From Vineibacter terrae (GTDB lineage Bacteria; Pseudomonadota; Alphaproteobacteria; Reyranellales; Reyranellaceae), in the NCBI RefSeq assembly GCF_008039615.1, contig NZ_VDUZ01000028.1, forward strand, positions 1 through 64,000: DNA of 64,000 nt, in the 5' to 3' direction. How positions within the stretch are numbered: position 1 is the stretch's first letter; each line of letters opens with the position of its first letter. The position numbers and the translations under genes are program-made. This document shows positions 57,720 to 64,000 of this stretch, one piece after another. The notes under the pieces were generated by a model, which made no database searches, was not told the DNA's origin, and worked only from the letters and a program-made list of their open reading frames with translations.

Positions 57720-58739
57720 ATGCTCGAGACGACATTGGCCGGCAGCCTGCCCAAGCCGTCCTGGCTGGCCCAGCCCGGCGTGCTGTGGGCGCCGTGGACG
57801 CTCGCCGGCGCGCCGCTGCACGAGGCCAAGCTCGACGCCACGATGCTGTCGGTGGCGGCGCAGGAGCGCTGCGGCATCGACATCGTCAGCGACGGCGAGC
57901 AGGCGCGGCAGCACTTCGTGCACGGCTTCCTGGCCGAGGTCGACGGCGTCGACTTCGCGCGCAAGAAGCGCATCGGCATCCGCAACAACCGCTACGAGGC
58001 CGACTGCCCGACAGTGGTCGGGCCGTTGAAGCGCCGCCGCCCGGTGCACGCCGAGGAAGCGCGTGCGGCGCGGGCGGCAGCGACGCGCAAGCTGAAGTTC
58101 ACCCTGCCGGGGCCGATGACCATCGTCGACACGCTGGCCAACGAGCACTATGCCGACAAGGTGGAGATGGCCTTCGCGTTCGCCGCCCTGCTCAACGAGG
58201 AGGCGCGCGAGCTGGAGCAGATCGGCGTCGACGTCGTGCAGTTCGACGAGCCGGCCTTCAACGTCTACATGGACGAGGTGCCGGAATGGGGCATCGAGGC
58301 GCTGCACCGCGCTGCCGCCGGGCTGCGCTGCCGCACGGCGGTTCATATCTGCTACGGCTATGGCATCGAGGCCAACATCAAATGGAAGACGACGCTGGGC
58401 GATCAATGGCGCCAGTATGAGCGCACCTTCCCGCATCTGGACCGCAGCCGCATCGACCAGGTGTCGCTGGAATGCGCCAATGCCAAGGTGCCGCTCGAGC
58501 TGATGGCGCTGCTGAAGACCAAGACCGTGCTGGTCGGCGCCATTGATGTCGCGAGTGACTCTGTCGAGACGCCCGACCAGGTCGCCGCGACCATCCGCGC
58601 GGCGATGAAGCATGTCGATGCCGAGCGCATCCAGCCCTGCACCAATTGCGGCATGGCGCCGATGGCGCGCGACACGGCGTACGCCAAGCTTCGCGCGCTC
58701 GCGGCCGGCGCGGCCATCGTGCGCAAGGAATTGGGTTGA
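57720..58739 (+). CDS. core MetE-type (cobalamin-independent) methionine synthase-like methyltransferase
   Basis: 339-residue zinc methyltransferase corresponding to the C-terminal catalytic half of MetE. TTLAGSLPKP opens the barrel, then GIDIVSDGEQARQHFVHGFL, LKFTLPGPMTIVDTLA and VDVVQFDEPAFNVYMDEVPEWG. Zinc ligands are visible as His and Cys in VHICYG, Glu in VSLECAN and Cys in CTNCGMAP. It lacks the N-terminal half of E. coli MetE. Such core enzymes use other methyl donors, in some cases methylcobalamin-protein. GGGAGGTGG precedes ATG 57720. Whether it truly makes methionine is not known. Confidence 0.85.
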   Translation: MLETTLAGSLPKPSWLAQPGVLWAPWTLAGAPLHEAKLDATMLSVAAQERCGIDIVSDGEQARQHFVHGFLAEVDGVDFARKKRIGIRNNRYEADCPTVVGPLKRRRPVHAEEARAARAAATRKLKFTLPGPMTIVDTLANEHYADKVEMAFAFAALLNEEARELEQIGVDVVQFDEPAFNVYMDEVPEWGIEALHRAAAGLRCRTAVHICYGYGIEANIKWKTTLGDQWRQYERTFPHLDRSRIDQVSLECANAKVPLELMALLKTKTVLVGAIDVASDSVETPDQVAATIRAAMKHVDAERIQPCTNCGMAPMARDTAYAKLRALAAGAAIVRKELG

Positions 58740-58767
58740 TGGTGGCGGGCCGGGAGGTCCGCGCTGA

Positions 58768-59814
58768 TTACAGCGCCCGCGTCTCACCCAGCCGCAGGGT
58801 CCAGACATCCTCGTCGGCGTAGCCGGCGGCGCGGGCGGCAGCGCGCAGGCGTTGCGGCGGCTCGAAGGCCGGCTCGCCCGACAGCACGATCGCGCCGTAG
58901 TGCATGCCGACAAGCTGGCGCGCGCCCAGCAGGCGTCCCATCTCGACAGCTTCCTCGGGCGTGGCGTGACTAACCCTGAAGATGGCGCGCGGCTCGTAGG
59001 CGCCGATGCCCAGGATCGCCAGGTCGAACGGGCCGTGGCGCTGGCCGATCTCGCCGAACACCGGCCCGAAGGCGCTGTCGCCGCCGAAGAACAGGCGCTT
59101 GCCGCCGCCGTCCAGCACGAAGCCGCACCACAGCGTGCGGTTGCGATCGAACAGGCCGCGGCCGGAGAAATGCACCGCCGGCGTCGCCACCACCCGCAGC
59201 GGCGCATTGCTGCTGCCGCCCACGGTCAGCGCGTGATGCCAGTCGACCTCCGTGACGTCGGCATAGCCCAGCTCGAGCAGCCGCGGCCCCAGCCCCAGCG
59301 GCACGATCATGCGCCCGCCGCGCGGGAAACGCGGGTGCGAGAGGGTCGCGACGTCGAAGTGGTCGTAGTGGTTGTGCGAGATCAGCACCACGTCGGGCGG
59401 CGGCAGGTCGCGCAGCCGCAAGGCCGGCGGCGTGAAGCGGCGCGGCCCGAAACCCTCGATCGGCGCGGCATAGTCGCCGAGGAACGGATCGGTGAGGATC
59501 GTGCGGCCGCCGAGGCGGATCAGGAAGCAGGCGTGCCCCAGCCAGGTGACGCTGTCGATGCCGCGATGGCGGCGCAGCTCGTCGCGCACGGCCTCACGCG
59601 GCAGCACGAAGCCGTCGGGCACCTCGGGTTGTCGCGGCACATGCCGTGTCAGCCACAAATAGCGCAGGATCACCCAGAGATGGCCCAGCGTGCCGTGATC
59701 GCGCGCGCTGCCCGGCGGATTGCGAAATCCGCGCCGCGTGTGATGGGCTGGCCGCACGCCTGATGCAGCCGTGGAGGCTTCGGACAGGCGGGGCGTCTGG
59801 ATGTCATCCGGCAT
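58768..59814 (-). CDS. metallo-beta-lactamase-fold hydrolase (NAPE-PLD/UlaG-like)
   Basis: 348-residue zinc hydrolase. The N-terminal 100 residues hold GTLGHLWVILRYLWLTRHVP and other basic sequence. The MBL fold starts SVTWLGHACFLIRLGGRTILTDPFLGDYAAP. The zinc motif is ISHNHYDHFD (HxHxDH), with further ligands in AVHFSGRG, FGGDSAFG (Asp) and HYGAIVL. Family members include N-acyl-phosphatidylethanolamine phospholipase D-like and UlaG-like enzymes; the substrate here is unknown. ATG 59814 (MPDDIQTP) is used. It lies 37 bp downstream of the cyclase-like gene on the same strand and may be part of that transcript. Confidence 0.85.
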   Translation of the reverse strand: MPDDIQTPRLSEASTAASGVRPAHHTRRGFRNPPGSARDHGTLGHLWVILRYLWLTRHVPRQPEVPDGFVLPREAVRDELRRHRGIDSVTWLGHACFLIRLGGRTILTDPFLGDYAAPIEGFGPRRFTPPALRLRDLPPPDVVLISHNHYDHFDVATLSHPRFPRGGRMIVPLGLGPRLLELGYADVTEVDWHHALTVGGSSNAPLRVVATPAVHFSGRGLFDRNRTLWCGFVLDGGGKRLFFGGDSAFGPVFGEIGQRHGPFDLAILGIGAYEPRAIFRVSHATPEEAVEMGRLLGARQLVGMHYGAIVLSGEPAFEPPQRLRAAARAAGYADEDVWTLRLGETRAL

Positions 59815-59851
59815 GCCCGGGGAACATAGGCATCCGCGGCCCGCGCCGCCA

Positions 59852-60997
59852 TCACGCTTCCTTGTCGTCGGGCGCCCTGTCGTCGCCCAGCTGCCGGCCG
59901 CGGACCTTGGCGGCCTGCTCCTCCAGGTTCTTGGACAGCTCGAGGTCCAGCGAACCCGAGCCCGCCGCAGCGGCCTGGTCGTGGACGAACTGCTCCTCCT
60001 TGCCCATCTCCTGGCTGATGCGCCGGCGGATGGTGGCCAGCTTCTCGCTGTGCTCGGGCGGGACGGTGCCGTAGACGCAGCGGTCGGCGACAACGATGTA
60101 CGGCATCACCAGGATGGGCGCTTCGGCGATGAAATGGCCGCACATGTCGCGCAGCGCCTCGGCATTGCACGACGTGCGGCTCATCAGCCGTTCGAGGCTC
60201 GAGCGCGGCGAGCGGTGCGAGAGCGCATCGACCCAGATCACCGGATACTCCTTGTCGTTCAGGATCCCCTTCAGCACCTGGCCTTCGTCGACCTGCAGGT
60301 TCACGCGGTCGATCAGGTCGTTGCGCACCATCATGTCGGCCAGCACGTAGGCGAGCTCGACCGAGACGACGAAGCGGCGCGGCGTGGCAAGCTCGGCGAG
60401 CCGGAATCCGAGATCGATCGAGGGACCGACGAAATCGCGCTGATGCGGCAGCGTGCCCTGGTCCAGGCGCGCGATCTGCACCATGGTGTTCTGCACGATC
60501 GCGTCCTGCACGATCGCATCGTCGCCGTACGCGTCCGCGTACGAGCCAACCAGCGGGATCTCCTTGTTGAGGTTGGGAAAGCCGCCAAGCCAAGCGGTGG
60601 CCTTGAGCTTCAACCGCCCCTCGCTGCGGCGCAGGATGGCGTCGTTCTGCTGCACCAGCACGTCCTTGAAGGCCAGGACGGCGCTCAGGCATTGCAGCGG
60701 ATGCGTGATCTCCTTGACGAACAGCAGCTCGTCGCCCGCCGACTTCCAGAACACGGGCTCCGGGCCCGGCTCGGCGGCCGGCACGTCGTGGCGCAGCCGC
60801 TGGGCGATCTTGAGCCAGCTTCGCTCGACGGTAGATTGGGTCTCGATGTAGAACCAGTGGATGATCGGCAGCCACGTCTCGACGTTGTCGGACGCATACT
60901 TGAAAGACGTCGATCCCTGGATATCGAGGCTGACGAACAACCTCAGGCGCGGCGCCAGGTAGTCGTAGCGATCGGCCATTTCCGGCGCGGCGGGCAC
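59852..60997 (-). CDS. class III nucleotidyl cyclase-like protein, partner of ImmA/IrrE gene
   Basis: 381 residues (from GTG 60997; ATG 60979 is an alternative). Residues about 18-205 look like a class III cyclase: first metal Asp25 in FVSLDIQGSTSF, Lys85 and second metal Asp89 in FWKSAGDELLFV, and Asp195 plus Arg199 in FVGPSIDLGFRLAEL at the place of the usual Asn-x3-Arg ribose/transition-state pair. Asn to Asp is unusual and may change the base or product. A short internal repeat (DAIVQ-DAIVQ-NTMVQ, 160-174) and a C-terminal region of about 180 residues with an acidic, Lys-rich tail are unassigned. It begins directly after the TAG of the ImmA/IrrE gene. No TIR or membrane effector is adjacent, so it is not a typical Pycsar locus. 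Function inferred from motifs only. Confidence 0.65.
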   Translation of the reverse strand: MPAAPEMADRYDYLAPRLRLFVSLDIQGSTSFKYASDNVETWLPIIHWFYIETQSTVERSWLKIAQRLRHDVPAAEPGPEPVFWKSAGDELLFVKEITHPLQCLSAVLAFKDVLVQQNDAILRRSEGRLKLKATAWLGGFPNLNKEIPLVGSYADAYGDDAIVQDAIVQNTMVQIARLDQGTLPHQRDFVGPSIDLGFRLAELATPRRFVVSVELAYVLADMMVRNDLIDRVNLQVDEGQVLKGILNDKEYPVIWVDALSHRSPRSSLERLMSRTSCNAEALRDMCGHFIAEAPILVMPYIVVADRCVYGTVPPEHSEKLATIRRRISQEMGKEEQFVHDQAAAAGSGSLDLELSKNLEEQAAKVRGRQLGDDRAPDDKEA

Positions 60998-61507
60998 CTA
61001 TGCCAGTCCGAGGCTCTTTGCGCGAATGGCCGCCGCCTGCGTCGACACCTGGAAGAGAGCCGCGACCTTGCCGACGTCGCCGGCATACGCCTCGAATGCG
61101 CCACGGAACTGCTCGGACGGCATCAGCAAGCCGGCTGCGAACCAGTTCGCCTCCCACTCGACGCGGTCGCTGCCGTAGCGCCGTGCCGCCATGGGGCACG
61201 AGCACAGAGGGAAATGCAGGAAGTAGTGGCCAAGCTCGTGCGCGATTGTGAACCGGTCGCGCGCGGCGCCGGTGTAGGTCGGCAAGGTGATGGTGAACTT
61301 GCCGTGGCGCTCCACCACGATCGAGCCGTTGTCGAAGTCGGCATCGTCGAGACGCTTGTAGCAGACCTGCCCGCCCAGGCGTTCGACCAGTGGCTCGAGT
61401 GGGTCGCCCGGCTGCAGCTCGACGTCGCGTGCGAACTTCTCGGCCGCCGCCACGATGGCAGCCTTGCTGGCGTTACAGGGCGTGGGCGCCGCGTGCTTGT
61501 CGCTCAT
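60998..61507 (-). CDS. ImmA/IrrE-family zinc metallopeptidase
   Basis: 169-residue protein with the gluzincin motif HELGH (90-94) in DRFTIAHELGHYFLHFPLC and the third-ligand helix EWEANWFAAGLLMPSEQF, both typical of ImmA/IrrE. In known cases such peptidases cleave a repressor or antitoxin when triggered (ImmA-ImmR, IrrE-DdrO). Here no helix-turn-helix partner is adjacent; instead a cyclase-like gene follows with zero spacing. ATG 61507 (MSDKHAAP) is preferred over a TTG at 61531. A cysteine pair (CSC, about 101-103) follows HELGH. Upstream is an A+T-rich region with an inverted repeat, likely its promoter. The target is unknown. Confidence 0.85.
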   Translation of the reverse strand: MSDKHAAPTPCNASKAAIVAAAEKFARDVELQPGDPLEPLVERLGGQVCYKRLDDADFDNGSIVVERHGKFTITLPTYTGAARDRFTIAHELGHYFLHFPLCSCPMAARRYGSDRVEWEANWFAAGLLMPSEQFRGAFEAYAGDVGKVAALFQVSTQAAAIRAKSLGLA

Positions 61508-61541
61508 GACCAATCGTCCGAGACGGACCAACCAGTTTCAA

Positions 61542-61560
61542 CTGCCTACCAGTGTAGCAG
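61542..61560. promoter_or_regulatory. imperfect palindrome upstream of ImmA/IrrE gene
   Basis: CTGCCTAC-CAGT-GTAG-CAG, an inverted repeat with one unpaired base, 35 bp upstream of the ATG at 61507. Its position suggests an operator for an autoregulated operon; the regulator is not known. Confidence 0.3.
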
Positions 61561-61675
61561 ACAGAGTCATATATGGGAAACGGTCGGCGTTTTGTCATTC
61601 CCTTTGATTGTATTTGTATATCAATGAGTTACGGGGCGTGCCAGATCCTGCCGACGGCAAAGATCGGTCGGGACC

Positions 61676-61760
61676 GTCATCCCGAGCGCAGCGCGGGATC
61701 TCCTGCGAAGGACGCACCGTGCGTCTTGCCGCAGGAGATCCTCGCTGCGCTCGGGATGAC
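61676..61760. repeat. dispersed inverted repeat, GTCATCCCGAGCG family, copy E
   Basis: 85 bp; left arm GTCATCCCGAGCGCAGCGCG, right arm with one base deleted (GGAGATCCTCGC). Core GACGCACCGTGCGTCTTGCC. Confidence 0.85.
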
Positions 61761-61985
61761 GGGTGAATGTGAGGGATCCGAACGCCGTCCGCGCAAGCGC
61801 CGCTTAAGCTTCCTTCAAGAATTCATCGTTTGTTGCCGATGGGCCGCGCTTTCTAGTGTTGCACCCGTCGGCGGTCGACCTGATCGACGGGGCCTCGAGC
61901 TGCTGGAGTGCGTGTGATGACGTGCGGTCACGTTCCTGCGGCAAGCCGGCCGGCGAACGCGCTGGTACCGATCCGGAGGCTGCTG

Positions 61986-62177
61986 ATGGAGATGATCCAT
62001 GTCGATTGGCTGCCGTTGCGCTTCTGGCTCGCGGCGCTGGGCAGCACGTCGCTGCTGATCCTGGGCCTGCTCGCCGTCGGCGCGATCGACGATGGCGCCG
62101 GCGACAATGTCGGGATCACGGCGCTGCTGCGCGATGCCGACGCAGCGCTGTACCAAACGCCCGCGCGCACGAACTGA
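61986..62177 (+). CDS. small membrane reading frame ending like a GGDEF domain
   Basis: 63 codons from ATG 61986, which has CGGAGG upstream. The product has one hydrophobic segment (FWLAALGSTSLLILGLLAVGA) and ends ITALLRDADAALYQTPARTN, close to the terminal LLRRADxALYxAKxxGRN signature of diguanylate cyclases. No GGDEF active site is present. Most likely the remnant of a decayed gene; a chance match or a genuine small protein cannot be excluded. Confidence 0.35.
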   Translation: MEMIHVDWLPLRFWLAALGSTSLLILGLLAVGAIDDGAGDNVGITALLRDADAALYQTPARTN

Positions 62178-62204
62178 GACGGAACCGCGGCGCTCGGGAT
62201 GACC

Positions 62205-62375
62205 CCTCGCCCCGCGGGAGCGGGGAGAGGGAGGAGGCCATCGCAAAGCGATGGGAGGGTGAGGGGTACGAGCGATCAGTCCCCGTTCTTACCGCATGGC
62301 TTGATCGTTCCTACCCCTCACCTTCCCATGCCTTCGGCATGGGCCCCTTCCTCTCCCCGCTGCCGCGGGGCGAGG
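62205..62375. repeat. 171-bp inverted-repeat element with CCTC(G/T)CCCCGC arms
   Basis: Outer arms 62205-62230 and 62350-62375 are complementary and each also folds on itself (CCTCGCCCCGC...GCGGGGAGAGG). Inner segments (CATCGCAAAGCGATG and CATGCCTTCGGCATG) form further hairpins next to GAGGGGTA/TACCCCTC. Similar in style to the element at 3381-3528. No coding capacity. Confidence 0.75.
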
Positions 62376-62427
62376 AGACAGCACCGATTGCGCTGGGAAG
62401 GACAGCAGGGCTACGGTCGGCTGTGCT

Positions 62428-63381
62428 TCACAGCGATGAGGATGTCAGCGAGGCGTCGACCAGCGTCGCATCGTTGCCGGTCTGGGCGCGCAGCCAGCGC
62501 AGGAAGGCAACGACCTTGGCCAGCGACGTCTTGCGCCGCGGGCACACGAGGTAATAGGCGAAATCGAGCGTCTGCGTGACGTTGAACGGCCGGATCAAGC
62601 GGCCGGTGCGGAGATCCTCGGCCGCCAGCGTGCCCTTGGCCAGCGCCACGCCCTGACCGGCGACCGCAGCCTCGAGCACCAGGCTCGACTGGTTGAATCG
62701 CAGGCCGCGCGCCGCTTCCACGTCCGTGACGCCGGCAGCCTTCAGCCACATGCGCCAGTCGGGGCAGCTGGGGTCCTGATCTGGGCTGTCGTCATGCAGC
62801 AGGGTGAGCTGCGCCAGGTCGCGCGGCTTCTTGAGCGCGCCGCCGTTCTGCGCCAAGGCCGGGCTGCAGACCGGAAAGACGGTCTCTTCCAGGATCCTCT
62901 CGGCGAACAAGTCGCCGTAATCTCCGGCACCGTAGCGGATGGCGCAGTCGACATCCTCGACGTCGAAGTCGACCAGGTGCATGGAAGCGCTGATGCGCAC
63001 GTCGATTTCCGGATGAACCGTGCGGAAATTGTCTAGCCGCGGCACCAGCCACTTGGCGGCGAAGGAGGGCGCGACCGAGACCGTGATTGGCCCGGCCTGG
63101 CCGGCGGCGTCGATCTGCTCCAATGCATGCACGATGCGCTCGAACGCTTCGGCGAGGCCGGGCAGGCAGGCCTGGCCCTCGTCGGTCAGCACCAGGTTGC
63201 GGTTGGAGCGCCGGAACAGCTCGCAACCCAGCTGGTCCTCGAGCTGCTTGATCTGCTGGCTGATCGCCGCTGGCGTGACGTGCAACTCGCCGGCAGCCCT
63301 GGAAAAGCTCATATGCTTCGCCGCCACCACGAACGCGCGCAGCGCGTTGAGCGGCGGCAGCCGGCTGAGGGAAATGCGCAT
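62428..63381 (-). CDS. LysR-family transcriptional regulator (GcvA-like)
   Basis: 317-residue regulator. Helix-turn-helix: PPLNALRAFVVAAKHMSFSRAAGELHVTPAAISQQIKQLEDQLGCELFRRSNRNLVLTDEG. The PBP2 GcvA-type effector domain follows, with VSVAPSFAAKWLVPRLDNFRTVHPEIDVRIS, DVDCAIRYGAGDYGDL and AAVAGQGVALAKGTLAAEDL. ATG 63381 (MRISLSRLPPL) is used; upstream codons are not family-like. The adjacent peptidase gene is transcribed in the same direction, so no divergent target gene is obvious here. Confidence 0.9.
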   Translation of the reverse strand: MRISLSRLPPLNALRAFVVAAKHMSFSRAAGELHVTPAAISQQIKQLEDQLGCELFRRSNRNLVLTDEGQACLPGLAEAFERIVHALEQIDAAGQAGPITVSVAPSFAAKWLVPRLDNFRTVHPEIDVRISASMHLVDFDVEDVDCAIRYGAGDYGDLFAERILEETVFPVCSPALAQNGGALKKPRDLAQLTLLHDDSPDQDPSCPDWRMWLKAAGVTDVEAARGLRFNQSSLVLEAAVAGQGVALAKGTLAAEDLRTGRLIRPFNVTQTLDFAYYLVCPRRKTSLAKVVAFLRWLRAQTGNDATLVDASLTSSSL

Positions 63382-63524
63382 CGCCGAATTTCTGATTGGA
63401 CCTGAGGAGCCGCTGCCGGTAGGTGCTACCGGTTTCCTGCATATCGTTGATGCCGCCGCGAGGCGCAAGAGCGACCGCGCTTTCAACGATAGTTCTTCTT
63501 ATGCGAGGATGAGGCTCCCTCCGT

Positions 63525-64000
63525 TCACGGCGGCAGGCCGGGAATCAGGTCGCCGCCGGTCTCGATCCTCAGGCTGGAGCCGGTGAAGTCATCGATGACC
63601 GGCTGGAAGCGGCCGCCCAGATACCGGGCAAGGAAGGCCTCGACCACCGCATGGAACGCCATCCGGTTCTCGGGACGGACAAAGCCGTGCCCTTCGTCGG
63701 CAAAGGTGAGGTACGTGACCGGCACCCGGCGCTGCTTCAGCGCATCCACCATCTGCTGCGATTCAGCGGCCACGACCCGCACGTCCCGCATGCCCTGCGC
63801 GATCAGGATCGGCCGCCTGGCGCGTGCGATATGCGTGAGCGGCGAGCGTTCGCGCAGGAAGGCGCGGCCGGCTTCCGTGTCGGGATCTCCCAGCCGCTTC
63901 TTCCAGATGCTGAACCACGGCCCCCAGTAGGGCGGGACGGTGGCCATGAAGGTCAGCAGGTTGGAAATGCCGAACACGTCGACGATGCAGGCGAAGGCAT
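63525..64000 (-). CDS. S9-family prolyl oligopeptidase-like peptidase, C-terminal part (cut by window edge)
   Basis: The frame is open to the right edge (AFACIVDVFGISNLLTFM...), so the gene continues outside. What is visible is the end of the alpha/beta-hydrolase domain: ISNLLTFMATVPPYWGPWF, RSPLTHIARARRPILIAQGMRDVRV with the catalytic Asp, and FADEGHGFVRPENRMAFHAVVEAFLARYLGG with the catalytic His. The nucleophile Ser (GGSYGG) must lie beyond the window. Related to dipeptidyl or acylaminoacyl peptidases; location and specificity cannot be told. Confidence 0.85.
   Translation of the reverse strand, partial: AFACIVDVFGISNLLTFMATVPPYWGPWFSIWKKRLGDPDTEAGRAFLRERSPLTHIARARRPILIAQGMRDVRVVAAESQQMVDALKQRRVPVTYLTFADEGHGFVRPENRMAFHAVVEAFLARYLGGRFQPVIDDFTGSSLRIETGGDLIPGLPP

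Larger units (their letters stand above)
61532..62427. other. accessory spacer with repeats and gene remnant
   Basis: About 900 bp between the ImmA/IrrE gene and the LysR gene. In order: an A+T-rich stretch at 61540-61630 (probable promoter of the minus-strand operon), repeat copy E (61676-61760), a small reading frame with a GGDEF-tail-like end (61986-62177), half a GTCATCCCGAGCG arm (about 62190-62203), and a 171-bp inverted-repeat element (62205-62375). It looks like a site of repeated insertion and decay. Confidence 0.55.

Noticed and set aside
59670-61205. 511-codon minus-strand frame through the cyclase-like gene
   Set aside because: Same strand but a different frame from the cyclase-like gene; it breaks all the recognisable motifs and is Arg/Gly/Ala-rich.
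59852-61507. Canonical Pycsar or CBASS defence locus
   Set aside because: No TIR, paired transmembrane, nuclease or phospholipase effector is adjacent, and the cyclase-like protein lacks the usual layout; reported instead as an unassigned two-gene module.

Overview
The window reads as one continuous stretch of high-GC alphaproteobacterial chromosome, most like Rhodospirillales or a neighbouring order. This rests on gene order and protein types: mnmG-rsmG-parA-parB; the holA, lptE, leuS and DUF3576-lipoprotein neighbourhood; rph-rdgB-hemW divergent from hrcA-grpE-dnaK-dnaJ; dapB-DUF2244-nth; an alphaproteobacterial porin; and an iron cassette of FecI, FecR, a TonB receptor and a PepSY protein. 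No rRNA or tRNA genes, CRISPR arrays, phage genes or transposases were seen. The genus cannot be fixed from the sequence alone.

Layout. 0.2-3.4 kb: a proline iminopeptidase divergent from a Ser/Thr kinase gene broken by a frameshift and an in-frame TAG; the TAG separates it from a membrane-anchored peptidoglycan-binding C-terminal part. 3.5-9.1 kb: iron-uptake cassette behind a Fur-like palindrome. 9.4-15.9 kb: mnmG, a 1.8-kb gene-free spacer with four parS-like sites, then rsmG-parA-parB. This suggests a location close to the replication origin, although no oriC is demonstrated. 16-18.9 kb: a class III nucleotidyl cyclase, a PEP mutase/isocitrate lyase-family enzyme and a type II haloacid dehalogenase. 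18.9-33.6 kb: holA, lptE, leuS and the DUF3576 lipoprotein on the minus strand, interrupted by tamA-tamB and by two identical OmpA-family genes on the plus strand. 34.1-35.4 kb: major porin. 35.6-49.4 kb: hemW, rdgB, rph, the hrcA-grpE-dnaK-dnaJ heat-shock group, tag, dapB, DUF2244, nth, a LeuB-like dehydrogenase and a CoA-transferase. 49.4-55 kb: an envelope-stress-like block in which a two-component system is flanked by two DegP/DegQ-type proteases. 55.2-64 kb: accessory genes (DUF2000/AraC pair, a 27-residue membrane peptide, TauD-like dioxygenase, core MetE-like methyltransferase, metallo-hydrolase, LysR regulator, partial S9 peptidase), including a tight two-gene operon of an ImmA/IrrE metallopeptidase and a class III cyclase-like protein.

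Functional themes. Outer-membrane biogenesis is heavily represented (TamA/TamB, LptE, two OmpAs, porin, TonB receptor, DUF3576 lipoprotein, two periplasmic proteases with their own two-component system). The three outer-membrane protein genes share an upstream element of about 22 bp that looks regulatory. Chromosome segregation (parABS), replication (holA) and proteostasis (hrcA-grpE-dnaK-dnaJ) form conserved core blocks.

Most notable items: the ImmA/IrrE plus cyclase-like operon at 59.85-61.5 kb, which matches no signalling or defence system I can name; the parS cluster with one site touching the rsmG start codon; the perfect 1,228-bp OmpA duplication; the shared outer-membrane promoter element; and at least three families of dispersed inverted repeats.
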